NCBI RefSeq assembly: GCF_004363305.1
Contig: NZ_SNZA01000008.1
Coordinates: forward strand, 1 to 64,000
Origin: Marinomonas communis
Lineage (GTDB): Bacteria; Pseudomonadota; Gammaproteobacteria; Pseudomonadales; Marinomonadaceae
DNA length: 64,000 nucleotides
Direction: 5' to 3'
Below the pieces are notes generated by a model. The model saw only the letters and a list, made by a program, of their open reading frames with translations. It made no database searches and was not told the origin of the DNA. This document shows, in pieces, positions 1 through 8,016 of the stretch (positions are counted from its first letter, which is position 1; each line of letters opens with the position of its first letter). Position numbers and translations under genes: made by a program.

Positions 1-93
1 AACCACCTGATCCCATCCCGAACTCAGAAGTGAAAAGCGCCATCGCCGATGGTAGTGTGGGAGATCCCATGTGAGAGTAGGTCGTCGTCAAGC
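1..93 (+). rRNA. rrf: 5S ribosomal RNA, 3' part
   Basis: The window opens inside a 5S rRNA gene. The conserved run CCCATCCCGAACTCAGAAGT and the later GCCGATGGTAGTGTGG block are typical of gammaproteobacterial 5S. The 3' end near 93 is estimated from similarity to the usual ending. Roughly the first 25 bases of the gene lie outside the window. It is the last gene of an rRNA operon running rightwards and is followed at once by a terminator. Confidence 0.95.
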
Positions 94-104
94 TTTTAAT
101 TAAG

Positions 105-138
105 AAGCCCTGATCGCTAACGCGGTCAGGGCTTTTTT
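105..138 (+). terminator. Intrinsic terminator of the rRNA operon
   Basis: AAGCCCTGATCGC pairs with GCGGTCAGGGCTT across a 4-nt loop (one T-G pair) and is followed by a run of six T. It lies 11 bases after the 5S gene, as expected for the end of an rRNA operon. Confidence 0.9.
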
Positions 139-279
139 GCGTCCGTCGAAAATGCCTCGACTTTTATTGTGTATATGAGTACGCAGTTCTTTGAAATTCT
201 TTACCGCTTGTCAAGTATTCGTCTGCGTCGAAGCTAGGTAGCATTCCAGCTAATATTAGAAAACTACAGGATATATACG

Positions 280-1932
280 ATGCGTAGAAGCTTGTCTTTC
301 CAAACATTGGAACATCAAGGCTTGCAAGCGTTGCTAAAGAGTAGCATGCGTCTGGTAAGCAGATTGGCACTCACGGTGAGTGCTTTGGTAAGTGTTACCG
401 CGTGTGCGGTCACACAGCCTACTGTGAACCCTGAGAAGGGAGAAGCGTTCAGCTATGCATGGCTGAAGGGGCACGCAAGAAGTCTCTCAGAAAAGCCTTT
501 TGTGAGTCATGAAGGTGACGTGCCAAGTGTTCTTTCCGATCTAGATTGGGATGAGTATCAGCAGCTCCACTTTAAGCGCGACCAAAGTCTTTGGCAGAAA
601 GACGATACCGCTTATCGTGCCACTTTCTTTCATCTAGGGCAGGGCTTCATTACGCCTGTGCATATCAATGTCGTCGAGGATGGCAAGTCAACGCCAGTAG
701 ATTATTCATCAAAAATGTTCGACTACGGCGACTCTCATGTAAATGGTAAATCGTTACCAGAGGATCTTGGTTTTGCTGGTTTTCGTATGCAATATGGTAC
801 GGACTGGGAGCGGGACATTGTTGCCTTTCTAGGTGCAAGTTACTTTCGTGCCGTAGGCGCTGAAATGCAGTACGGATTGTCTGCTCGAGGCCTTGCCATT
901 GATACGGCGATGAATAAGCCCGAAGAGTTTCCTGTGTTTACAAATTTCTGGTTTGAAAAACCAAAGCCTAACTCTGATGAAGTGACGATTTATGCTTTGT
1001 TAGACTCGGACAGCGTGACGGGTGCCTACCGTTTTGATATCAAGGCAGGTGAGCCGCTGAAAATGCGTGTTGATGTGGCTTTATACCCACGTAAAGAAAT
1101 CGAGCGCCTAGGTGTTGCTCCGCTTACCAGTATGTACATGATTGGTGAAAATGACCGCCGTACCAACTACGACTGGCGTCCAGAGATTCACGACTCAGAT
1201 GGTTTGGAAATGCTTACTGGCAACGGTGAGTGGATTTGGCGTCCATTGGGTAACCCAGAGCAACTTCGCTTCAATGCTTACATGGATAATAACCCTAAAG
1301 GTTTTGGCCTAATGCAGCGTGATCGTAACTTTGATCATTATTTAGATGATGGTGTGTTTTATGAGAAGCGTCCACATCTTTGGATTGAGCCAATTGGTGA
1401 TTGGGGTAAAGGCTCAGTGCAGTTAGTTGAGATTCCAACGCTAGATGAAACATTTGATAATATTGTGGCTTACTGGAATCCGGCGCAAGAAATTGTTCCA
1501 GGGCAAGAGCTGTTGTACAGCTACAATATGTACTGGGGCAGTGACGCACCTGTTAAGTCAGGTAAAGCAACGGTTCAGAGCACCTACACTGGTATTGGTG
1601 GTGTGGTTGGTAAAAAGCGAGATTACTACAGTAAACGCTTTGCGATTGACTTCGAAGGCGATATTTTTCAAATGTTAGGTCAAAAGGCGGAAGTGAGGCC
1701 TGTGATTGAAACGTCTCGTGGTCGAGTGGAAATTACATCGGCGCGTCCACAACATCATATTGGCGGTTACCGAGCAATGTTTGACTTGGTACCGGATGAC
1801 TCTGTTGAGCCAATTAACATTAAGGTTCATCTAGAAGCTAATGGCCAGCCAATCTCTGAAACGTGGGTTTATCAATGGAACCCTCCGGCTCCAGATAAAC
1901 GTGAGCTGCATAATGCAGGTCACTTAAAATAG
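280..1932 (+). CDS. Periplasmic glucan biosynthesis protein, OpgG/OpgD (MdoG) family
   Basis: This is a 550-residue member of the MdoG family, which works in the periplasm on the backbone or branching of osmoregulated periplasmic glucans. Nearly the whole protein after about residue 55 matches the family fold in length and sequence style. There are two possible starts. ATG 280 has an AGGAT-like site; ATG 346 (residue 23) would give a more usual signal peptide. Residues 39-42 read V-T-A-C after a hydrophobic stretch, which fits a lipobox. No glucosyltransferase gene (opgH) follows; a terminator does. That solitary setting resembles opgD rather than opgGH, but the N-terminus has no convincing twin-arginine motif. 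I cannot decide between G and D. Confidence 0.85.
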   Translation: MRRSLSFQTLEHQGLQALLKSSMRLVSRLALTVSALVSVTACAVTQPTVNPEKGEAFSYAWLKGHARSLSEKPFVSHEGDVPSVLSDLDWDEYQQLHFKRDQSLWQKDDTAYRATFFHLGQGFITPVHINVVEDGKSTPVDYSSKMFDYGDSHVNGKSLPEDLGFAGFRMQYGTDWERDIVAFLGASYFRAVGAEMQYGLSARGLAIDTAMNKPEEFPVFTNFWFEKPKPNSDEVTIYALLDSDSVTGAYRFDIKAGEPLKMRVDVALYPRKEIERLGVAPLTSMYMIGENDRRTNYDWRPEIHDSDGLEMLTGNGEWIWRPLGNPEQLRFNAYMDNNPKGFGLMQRDRNFDHYLDDGVFYEKRPHLWIEPIGDWGKGSVQLVEIPTLDETFDNIVAYWNPAQEIVPGQELLYSYNMYWGSDAPVKSGKATVQSTYTGIGGVVGKKRDYYSKRFAIDFEGDIFQMLGQKAEVRPVIETSRGRVEITSARPQHHIGGYRAMFDLVPDDSVEPINIKVHLEANGQPISETWVYQWNPPAPDKRELHNAGHLK

Positions 1933-1940
1933 AATAATTC

Positions 1941-1975
1941 CATAAAAGAACGCCCTATGTGGGCGTTTTTTTATG
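1941..1975. terminator. Bidirectional terminator between opgG-like gene and acetyltransferase
   Basis: CATAAAAGAACGCCC and GGGCGTTTTTTTATG form an almost perfect stem with a 5-nt loop. A-rich and T-rich flanks allow termination in both directions. The stop codon of the minus-strand acetyltransferase lies in the loop. Confidence 0.88.
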
Positions 1976-2398
1976 GTACTGCATGGCTATCAAGCGAGGC
2001 TGTTTGATGCGATAGCGTTGCAAGCGACTGCGGAGCTCACTGGGTAAGAGTGCTTCATCAGTGACCTCTATAAAGCCGTGGCGTGTATAGAAGGGGGTAA
2101 GCTCAGGGGTATTTAAGCAATAGCTAGGCTGCCGAGTGAGTTGCTCGCTAATTGTCTGAAGTAGCTGTCCAGCGATGCCTTGGTTTCTGTGACGAGGGTG
2201 GGTAACAAGCCCAGTTAACAATAAGCATTGGTCGAGAGGTTTTAAACGCACGGCACAAAGAATATTTGCCCCATCCTTTATTACCCATAAGGGTTCTGCT
2301 TTGTTAGGTTTTCCACTGGGATAGAATGCTTGATAGAACTTCTTTACTAGCGGGAACCATATTGGGTCGACAGGGATGGCGTTAATAACGGATTTCAT
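1955..2398 (-). CDS. GNAT-family N-acetyltransferase
   Basis: This 147-residue protein has the GNAT fold. The acetyl-CoA pyrophosphate-binding motif A is visible as RHRNQGIAGQLL near residues 90-101, preceded by the beta-strand LLLTGLVTHP. A motif-B-like NTPELTPFYTRHGF segment follows. The acyl acceptor is unknown; members of this family modify amines on small molecules, tRNA or proteins. It is transcribed alone, opposite to both neighbours. Its stop codon sits inside the shared terminator hairpin. Confidence 0.8.
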   Translation of the reverse strand: MKSVINAIPVDPIWFPLVKKFYQAFYPSGKPNKAEPLWVIKDGANILCAVRLKPLDQCLLLTGLVTHPRHRNQGIAGQLLQTISEQLTRQPSYCLNTPELTPFYTRHGFIEVTDEALLPSELRSRLQRYRIKQPRLIAMQYHKKTPT

Positions 2399-2470
2399 GC
2401 TCTGTAGTTAGTGATTTGCGTTGTTTCCGTTATGATAAGCTTTTTTAGTGAATGCTCAATGGGAGTATGT

Positions 2471-3655
2471 ATGGCTTTAGTGCGTTTGGCTTGGGTTCTG
2501 CTCGTAGGGACTGTTTCCTCATCTGTTCTGGCAAATGCTTGGGTGCAGACCTCGGGAGAACCGTTTGCAGCATACCGCGAGCGTATGGCGATGCATTTCA
2601 TGGAAAATAAGCTTTGGGTCAGTGCGGAAGCTAAACAACAAGAGTTAGAGGCTGTATTGCCATTTGAATATCGTCCAAATGACACCTGCTCTTCGCATTC
2701 TGTTGGTGTGTTAATGTTTCACGGTTTGTCTGATTCTCCCTTTTCGCTAAGAGATCCAGCGCAGGCGTTGGCAGATCAATGTATTCATGTGCGAGTGATG
2801 GTTTTACCCGGCCACGGTACTCGTGCAGAGGATTTACTTGAAGTGTCGCGGCAGGATTGGCGTGCGGCGGTAAAGTCTGCGGTAGCAAACTTCTCTTCTG
2901 AGGTTGATATGATGTATCTGGCGGGCTTTTCCACTGGTGGGGCTTTAGTAACGGAGTATGCATGGCAGCAGCCAGAGGAGGTGCAGGGAGTAGTGTTATT
3001 TTCACCTCTCTTTAAGATCAATAGTACGATTGATTGGTTGTCCCCTTGGTTGGCTCCTATGATCGATTGGTTAGATCATTACGACTCAGATGATTACAGT
3101 AAGTACGCCTCGATTCCTGTGCCAGCAATAGCTGAGGCTTACTCTTTGGCAAAAGAAGTCAAGGCAACGGTTCTGGCGGAGCCTGGCAAGGTACCAGTCT
3201 TTGTTGCCCTGTCTGAGGAGGATGCTACGGTCGATTCGGCTGTCACTATTGATGTCTTTGAGCATTCATTTGTGGCTCATATGCAAAGTGAGATGATTCT
3301 CTACAGTGCGTCTCGTCCAACAAATGATGCCCCTCCTGTTCATGTAGTTAACACGGATTTACCAGAACAGCGTATTTTTGGCTTATCGCATATGTCTGTT
3401 CATGGGGCGCCTCATAACCCTTATTACGGTGAGCAAGGGGCTTATCGAATATGTTCTTGGTATCAGAGTGATCCTGATCGTTATCAGGAATGCCGCGAGG
3501 CGGAGCAGAACTGGTATGGTGAGCGCTCGAAAGTGTTGCAGGCTAAGAGTGATGTTGCTGCCAGACTGTCATGGAATCCCTATTTCCAAGATCTCATGAA
3601 GCACATCAATAGCTTCATTCATAAGACACAGCAGAGCACCGTCGTGTCTAACTAA
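2471..3655 (+). CDS. Exported alpha/beta-hydrolase (carboxylesterase-like)
   Basis: I place the start at ATG 2471 because GGGAG lies 5 bases upstream and because it begins a clean signal peptide (MALVRLAWVLLVGTVSSSVL, then ANA), giving 394 residues. An upstream in-frame ATG at 2411 would spoil this. The mature protein has an oxyanion-type MFHG (His84-Gly85) and a nucleophile elbow GFSTGG with Ser154. Likely acid and base residues lie in the C-terminal third (SEEDATVDS and LSHMSVHG). An ester or lipid substrate is inferred from the family. Only 20 bases separate it from birA, so the two are probably cotranscribed. Confidence 0.8.
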   Translation: MALVRLAWVLLVGTVSSSVLANAWVQTSGEPFAAYRERMAMHFMENKLWVSAEAKQQELEAVLPFEYRPNDTCSSHSVGVLMFHGLSDSPFSLRDPAQALADQCIHVRVMVLPGHGTRAEDLLEVSRQDWRAAVKSAVANFSSEVDMMYLAGFSTGGALVTEYAWQQPEEVQGVVLFSPLFKINSTIDWLSPWLAPMIDWLDHYDSDDYSKYASIPVPAIAEAYSLAKEVKATVLAEPGKVPVFVALSEEDATVDSAVTIDVFEHSFVAHMQSEMILYSASRPTNDAPPVHVVNTDLPEQRIFGLSHMSVHGAPHNPYYGEQGAYRICSWYQSDPDRYQECREAEQNWYGERSKVLQAKSDVAARLSWNPYFQDLMKHINSFIHKTQQSTVVSN

Positions 3656-3675
3656 AGAATTCGCAGGAAATTAAG

Positions 3676-4629
3676 ATGAGAGAAGTGTTGAAGTTGCTGA
3701 GTGATAGCAAATTCCATTCAGGAGAGGCGCTGGGTGAGGCGCTGGGCATTACGCGAGCGGCTGTTTGGAAACGCTTAAAGAAAATAGAGGCGGCTGGCAT
3801 TGCGGTGCATTCGGTGAAAGGGCGTGGCTATCGAATCCCTGAGCCTCTCGTTTTGTTGGAGGAGAGCCGTCTTCGTGCAGCGGGATTGCCGGATAACGTT
3901 GCCGTGGATATTCCGTTTGATACACCTTCAACGAATGATGTATTGAAAAAGAAAATATCATTGGGCGCAAAGTTGCCTGCCTTGGTTATTACGGAGCATC
4001 AAACACAAGGTAAAGGCCGTCGTGGCCGAGTGTGGGAAAGTGGCGTCGCAAAAAATATCACCATGTCATTTGCATGGCAGTTCGAACAGGGTCCTAGTGT
4101 TGTCGAAGGCTTGAGCCTTGCGGTAGGCGTTGTGATTGCAAAAGTGCTGCGCGATATGGGAGTAACCAATCCTGGTCTCAAGTGGCCAAATGATATTCAT
4201 GTCGATAACCATAAAATTTGTGGGATTTTGCTCGAGCTGGTGGCTGATCAGGATGTTTGTCGAGTCATTATTGGAATTGGCTTAAATGTTGAGTCAACTC
4301 CAGAACAGAGAGCAAAGGTTGATCAGCCGTGGACGGATTTGACTTCGCGTTTGGCTTATACGCCTGATCGCAATGAAGTTATTGCAAACATTACCAAGGG
4401 GTTGGTGGATGTTTGTGAGGCGTTTGCAAGTGGGGAAGGTATCGCAAAATATCATGCGCAATGGCAAGCCTTTGATGTGTTGTTCAATCAACCGGTTACG
4501 GTGTATATGGGCAATAGGCAGCAATCAGGTATTGCTAGAGGGATTGATATGAATGGGGCGCTTAGGCTTGAAACAGAGCAGGGGATAGAGCTGCTTCATG
4601 GAGGAGAAATTAGTGTCCGCAAGCAATAG
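3676..4629 (+). CDS. birA: Biotin-protein ligase / biotin operon repressor
   Basis: BirA makes biotinoyl-AMP and transfers biotin to the carboxyl carrier protein of acetyl-CoA carboxylase. With its DNA-binding domain it also represses biotin genes. All parts are visible in 317 residues (E. coli about 321). An N-terminal winged helix-turn-helix covers residues 1-60 (GEALGITRAAVWKRLKKIE). The biotinoyl-AMP loop GKGRRGR is at 112-118, and KWPNDI with the ligase lysine is near 169. A small C-terminal domain follows. The repressor-type N-terminus suggests true dual function. The last 17 bases overlap coaX. Confidence 0.96.
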   Translation: MREVLKLLSDSKFHSGEALGEALGITRAAVWKRLKKIEAAGIAVHSVKGRGYRIPEPLVLLEESRLRAAGLPDNVAVDIPFDTPSTNDVLKKKISLGAKLPALVITEHQTQGKGRRGRVWESGVAKNITMSFAWQFEQGPSVVEGLSLAVGVVIAKVLRDMGVTNPGLKWPNDIHVDNHKICGILLELVADQDVCRVIIGIGLNVESTPEQRAKVDQPWTDLTSRLAYTPDRNEVIANITKGLVDVCEAFASGEGIAKYHAQWQAFDVLFNQPVTVYMGNRQQSGIARGIDMNGALRLETEQGIELLHGGEISVRKQ

Positions 4630-5353
4630 GGTATTGGTGATTGATGCTGGGAATACGCAGGTAAAATGCACTCTGTTTCATGCTAATACGATAGTGGATA
4701 AATGGTTTTTTGATGATCAGCTGTCCAATCGAGGCCAAGAGGCAGAGTTCATTGTGATTGCTAGTGTGCGCTCAAACGAGTTTACCTCCTCCTTGTTAGA
4801 AAAATGCGCCTCATGCATGCCAAACGCTGAGCAGATGTTGTTGCGCTCGGAGCGTTCATCATGTGGTGTGCAGAATTCCTATGAAGAACCAGAGCGTTTG
4901 GGGGTTGATCGTTGGCTAGCGGCGATTGCCGCGTTTCATCATTATGGTGGGCCTTCTGTTGTACTAGACGCCGGTACAGCAATTAAAGCGGAGTTTATTA
5001 ATGCTGAAGGGGTTCATCTAGGGGGTTATATTGTTCCTGGGCTTGAATTAATGGCTTCGAGTTTAATTGATAAAACAGCAAAGATTCGCTATCACAGTGG
5101 CGAGGCGAGTGTTTGCGACACGATTCCAGCGAGTACTGCCGATGCGGTAACTCAAGGTGCGACAGAGATGGCTTTGGGTTTTATCCAGCGTTTATACGGC
5201 AAGCACTCGGATGCTACTTGGTTGGTAACAGGTGGAACCAGTCAAGCGCTAATGGCTGCTTTGTCAGTTCCGCATGTATACGATGAGTCTTTAGTGGCTA
5301 AGGGCGCGTATTTAGTATGGCAAGAGCGTCTAGAAAAGAGGGGGCTGAAATGA
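4613..5353 (+). CDS. coaX: Type III pantothenate kinase
   Basis: CoaX phosphorylates pantothenate, the first step of coenzyme A synthesis. I choose GTG 4613 (246 residues) over ATG 4598 because GGAGGAG at 4600-4606 is a near-perfect ribosome-binding site 6 bases before the GTG. Acetate-kinase-fold motifs are present: DAGNT at 11-15 for phosphate binding, an ERLGVDRW block at about 95-102 for pantothenate, DAGTA at 119-123, and a late VTGG. A type III enzyme here suggests the organism may lack the CoaA type, though the rest of the genome is not visible. The birA-coaX overlap indicates translational coupling. Confidence 0.95.
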   Translation: MSASNRVLVIDAGNTQVKCTLFHANTIVDKWFFDDQLSNRGQEAEFIVIASVRSNEFTSSLLEKCASCMPNAEQMLLRSERSSCGVQNSYEEPERLGVDRWLAAIAAFHHYGGPSVVLDAGTAIKAEFINAEGVHLGGYIVPGLELMASSLIDKTAKIRYHSGEASVCDTIPASTADAVTQGATEMALGFIQRLYGKHSDATWLVTGGTSQALMAALSVPHVYDESLVAKGAYLVWQERLEKRGLK

Positions 5354-6066
5354 AGTGGTTGTTTTTAGTCATGGTGCTGGGCAACGCAGGCTTTGTGGCT
5401 TGGCAGGGGTTCTCGGCGGCTGATGCTGGCGTGCTTCAGCAGCCCGTGTATGCTCCGCCAGTAAGTGAGCGTATATATCTAGTTGGCGAGGTTCGACCAG
5501 ATGAGTCTGATGACGTGGTTACCCCAGTAGAGCAGCAACCTCTAACAGAGGCTGATAAGGTACTGGCATCGCTACAACGAGAAGTTGATAAGGTCTCGAC
5601 CGAAGACGATCTGCTCTGTCCAATAGTGACACTAGAGCGAAATGCTGACACGTTGACAGTGATGGATGTTTTGCGTCAACAAGGTCTGGCTTTTAGCGAG
5701 CGTAAAGCAACGGGTAAACGTGACAAATATTGGCTGTATATATCTGCACCAGCGACAGCGGAAAAAGCCCAAGATATTGTTGCTGCGTTGAAGCTAAAGC
5801 GAATCGACAGTTATGTCATATCTAGGGGGGATATGAAGAACCGCATATCGTTAGGTTTGTTCTCCTCTAAGGATCGGGCAGAACAGGCCCAGGCAAGCAT
5901 CTCAGAGCAATCAGGTATGGATGTGAATATTTATGCGCATCAACGTGAAGTCGGGCTTACAGAGCTTTTGTTAGCAGAGCCAATCACCAGCGAACGCTGG
6001 GAGAGTGTGATGATGGCATTGGACTTTTCCAAGCTATTAATAAAAATAGAAAAAAATCCTTGCTAG
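5350..6066 (+). CDS. SPOR-domain membrane-anchored protein
   Basis: ATG 5350 overlaps the coaX stop (ATGA), giving 238 residues. One N-terminal membrane anchor (MKWLFLVMVLGNAGFVAW) is followed by a polar, Pro/Glu-rich linker. A C-terminal region, about residues 125-200, reads as a SPOR fold: YWLYISAPATAEKAQDI, then YVISRGDMKNRISLGLFSSK. SPOR domains bind denuded septal peptidoglycan, so a periplasmic septal location is likely. The same birA-coaX-SPOR arrangement occurs in other gammaproteobacteria as I recall it. Exact role unknown. Confidence 0.75.
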   Translation: MKWLFLVMVLGNAGFVAWQGFSAADAGVLQQPVYAPPVSERIYLVGEVRPDESDDVVTPVEQQPLTEADKVLASLQREVDKVSTEDDLLCPIVTLERNADTLTVMDVLRQQGLAFSERKATGKRDKYWLYISAPATAEKAQDIVAALKLKRIDSYVISRGDMKNRISLGLFSSKDRAEQAQASISEQSGMDVNIYAHQREVGLTELLLAEPITSERWESVMMALDFSKLLIKIEKNPC

Positions 6067-6069
6067 TGC

Positions 6070-6097
6070 TTGCAATTAAAAAAACGATTCATATAAT
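6070..6097 (+). promoter_or_regulatory. Promoter of the tRNA-Tyr/Gly/Thr cluster
   Basis: TTGCAA (6070-6075) and a perfect TATAAT (6092-6097) are separated by 16 bases. A GC-rich discriminator (GGCATCC) follows, as in stringently controlled stable-RNA promoters. It sits about 44 bases before tRNA-Tyr. Confidence 0.85.
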
Positions 6098-6140
6098 GGC
6101 ATCCACCTTTTGGGGCGTTGTGAGCAATGCTTAAATTTGT

Positions 6141-6224
<84 letters not shown>

Positions 6225-6227
6225 TTT

Positions 6228-6302
6228 GCGGGCATGGTATAGTGGCTATTACCTCAGCCTTCCAAGCTGAAGAGGCGGGTTCGATTCCCGCTGCCCGCTC
6301 CA
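6228..6302 (+). tRNA. tRNA-Gly (TCC)
   Basis: The cloverleaf has an acceptor stem GCGGGCA/TGCCCGC and a discriminator T. The anticodon loop CTTCCAA gives anticodon TCC, and CCA is encoded. It starts 3 bases after tRNA-Tyr, so it comes from the same precursor. Confidence 0.97.
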
Positions 6303-6308
6303 GATCTT

Positions 6309-6384
6309 GCTCATGTAGCTCAGTTGGTAGAGCACACCCTTGGTAAGGGTGAGGTCGGCAGTTCAAGTCTGCTCATGAGCTCCA
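6309..6384 (+). tRNA. tRNA-Thr (GGT)
   Basis: The acceptor stem is GCTCATG/CATGAGC and CCA is encoded at 6382-6384. The anticodon stem-loop centres on TTGGTAA, giving GGT. It is the last tRNA before a weak terminator-like hairpin. In many relatives a tuf gene follows here; it does not in this window. Confidence 0.97.
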
Positions 6385-6405
6385 GCATTTCTTCAATGCT
6401 AAAAC

Positions 6406-6430
6406 AGGCGATTCTAAAGCGCCTTTTTTA
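6406..6430 (+). terminator. Probable terminator after tRNA-Thr
   Basis: AGGCG (6406-6410) pairs with CGCCT (6420-6424) across a 9-nt loop, and the T run starts at the end of the stem. It is a short stem, so termination may be partial. It separates the Tyr-Gly-Thr cluster from tRNA-Trp. Confidence 0.65.
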
Positions 6431-6456
6431 TTGTCTGAATTTTGGGCAAATACCAC

Positions 6457-6485
6457 TTGCTAAATTTTAAACAAGTCGGTATCAT
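6457..6485 (+). promoter_or_regulatory. Promoter of tRNA-Trp-secE-nusG
   Basis: TTGCTA (6457-6462) and TATCAT (6480-6485) are 17 bases apart, 20 bases before tRNA-Trp. It gives tRNA-Trp and secE-nusG their own transcription start after the terminator. Confidence 0.65.
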
Positions 6486-6504
6486 CCTCCGCCCATACGA
6501 ATGT

Positions 6505-6580
6505 AGGCCAGTAGTTCAGCTGGTAGAGCGTCGGTCTCCAAAACCGAATGTCGGGGGTTCGAATCCCTCCTGGCCTGCCA
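6505..6580 (+). tRNA. tRNA-Trp (CCA)
   Basis: The acceptor stem is AGGCCAG/CTGGCCT with discriminator G and an encoded CCA. The anticodon loop CTCCAAA gives CCA. Only 40 bases separate it from secE, so it is probably in the same transcript, an arrangement common in gammaproteobacteria. Confidence 0.97.
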
Positions 6581-6620
6581 TCTTTCGTATCCAATTTCTT
6601 AGCTAGGGATCACCTGAAGT

Positions 6621-6989
6621 ATGAGTTCGAGTGCTGAAACTCAAGAGTCTCGCGGAGACGTATTAAAGTGGGCGGTTGTTGTCCTTCTTGTAGCCGTAGC
6701 GGTTGTAGGGAACAACTATTTTTCTGCTGAGTCATTGCTGTATCGCTTGATTGCTGTATTGGTTCTTGCTGGTGTTGCTGGTTTTGTTGCGCTCAATACA
6801 GCCAAAGGTCGTTCTTTCGCCAAATTGGCGCGAGAAGCGAAGACCGAAATTCGTCGAGTTGTATGGCCAACAAGACAGGAAACGGTTCAAACAACGTTGA
6901 TCGTTTTGGCGGTTGTTATTTTTATGTCTCTCGTACTGTGGGGAGTTGATTCGCTCCTTGGTTGGATCGTTTCCGCAGTAATAGGTTAG
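6621..6989 (+). CDS. secE: Preprotein translocase subunit SecE
   Basis: SecE clamps SecY in the inner-membrane Sec channel. The 122 residues show three hydrophobic segments (about 15-35, 40-60 and 92-118), the three-helix form found in E. coli. The conserved amphipathic block before the last helix, about residues 68-88, includes EIRRVVWPTRQE, the family hallmark. It is followed 9 bases later by nusG. Confidence 0.97.
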   Translation: MSSSAETQESRGDVLKWAVVVLLVAVAVVGNNYFSAESLLYRLIAVLVLAGVAGFVALNTAKGRSFAKLAREAKTEIRRVVWPTRQETVQTTLIVLAVVIFMSLVLWGVDSLLGWIVSAVIG

Positions 6990-6998
6990 GAGTTGCTC

Positions 6999-7532
6999 GT
7001 GGCGAAACGATGGTATGTGGTACAAGCGTACTCAGGTTATGAAAAGCACGTAATGCGCTCGCTCAAAGAGCGTGTTGGCATTATGGGCATGGAAGATTTA
7101 TTTGGCGATATCCTAGTTCCTACTGAGGAAGTGGTTGAGATTCGCGATGGCAAGAAGCGCAAGAGTGAGCGTAAGTTCTATCCTGGCTATGTGCTAGTTC
7201 AGATGGATATGAACGACGACTCTTGGCACCTTGTTAAAGGTACTGCGCGTGTGCTTGGCTTTATTGGCGGCACAGCGGATAAGCCGTCACCAATCACTGA
7301 TCGTGAAGCGGATGCGATTCTGCAACGTGTCAATGATGGTGTGGATAAACCTCGTCCTAAGACGTTGTTTGAAGTGGGTGAAGTGGTTCGTGTTAACGAA
7401 GGTCCATTTGCTGACTTTAACGGTGTTGTCGAAGAGGTTGATTACGATAAAAGCCGAATCAAAGTGGCTGTCCTTATCTTTGGACGTTCTACGCCGGTTG
7501 ATTTGGAATTTAGTCAGGTTGAGAAGACCTGA
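6999..7532 (+). CDS. nusG: Transcription antitermination/elongation factor NusG
   Basis: NusG binds the RNA polymerase clamp through its NGN domain; its KOW domain links to Rho or S10. I take GTG 6999 as the start (177 residues, beginning [13 protein letters not shown]). AGGAG lies 6 bases upstream, and the upstream TTG would add residues not seen in the family. The NGN domain spans about 1-120, with the PGYVLVQM strand clear. A C-terminal KOW ([17 protein letters not shown]) follows. Confidence 0.97.
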   Translation: MAKRWYVVQAYSGYEKHVMRSLKERVGIMGMEDLFGDILVPTEEVVEIRDGKKRKSERKFYPGYVLVQMDMNDDSWHLVKGTARVLGFIGGTADKPSPITDREADAILQRVNDGVDKPRPKTLFEVGEVVRVNEGPFADFNGVVEEVDYDKSRIKVAVLIFGRSTPVDLEFSQVEKT

Positions 7533-7543
7533 TTGTAATTAAA

Positions 7544-7567
7544 CGGGTAGCCTTCGGGCGGTGACCC
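7544..7567 (+). promoter_or_regulatory. Candidate L1-binding site in the rplK leader
   Basis: GGGT...ACCC encloses a GCC-TTCG-GGC hairpin, with unpaired AG on one side and GGTGA-like bases on the other. A two-stem element with an asymmetric internal loop just before rplK is the kind of site where L1 represses the rplKA message in E. coli. The assignment is by position and shape only. Confidence 0.55.
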
Positions 7568-7581
7568 ATTTGGAGTAAAAA

Positions 7582-8016
7582 ATGGCTAAAAAAGTCCAAG
7601 CTTACATCAAGCTACAAGTTAAAGCGGGTCAAGCGAACCCAAGTCCACCAGTTGGTCCAGCTCTTGGTCAACACGGTGTGAACATCATGGAATTCTGTAA
7701 AGCGTTCAACGCCAAAACTCAAGGTGTAGAGCCAGGTCTTCCAACACCAGTTATCATCACTGTATACAGTGACCGTAGCTTCACATTCGAAACGAAATCT
7801 ACTCCTGCTGCAGTTCTGCTTAAGAAAGCTGCTGGCATCAAGAGTGGTTCACCACGTCCAAACACTCAGAAAGTTGGTACAGTAACTCGTGCGCAACTAG
7901 AAGAGATCGTTAACGCTAAGCAGGCTGATTTGACTGCAGCAGATATGGATGCTGCCGTACGTACTATCGCAGGTAGTGCACGTGCAATGGGTCTAGAAGT
8001 TGAGGGTGTGAACTAA
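7582..8016 (+). CDS. rplK: 50S ribosomal protein L11 (uL11)
   Basis: L11 forms the base of the L7/L12 stalk and the GTPase-associated centre; in E. coli it is needed for RelA activation. It has 144 residues, the usual length. The N-terminal domain is proline-rich ([18 protein letters not shown], about 18-35), and the C-terminal RNA-binding domain contains [18 protein letters not shown] site precedes the ATG. Its TAA overlaps the rplA ATG by one base (TAATG), so translation is coupled. Confidence 0.99.
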   Translation: MAKKVQAYIKLQVKAGQANPSPPVGPALGQHGVNIMEFCKAFNAKTQGVEPGLPTPVIITVYSDRSFTFETKSTPAAVLLKKAAGIKSGSPRPNTQKVGTVTRAQLEEIVNAKQADLTAADMDAAVRTIAGSARAMGLEVEGVN

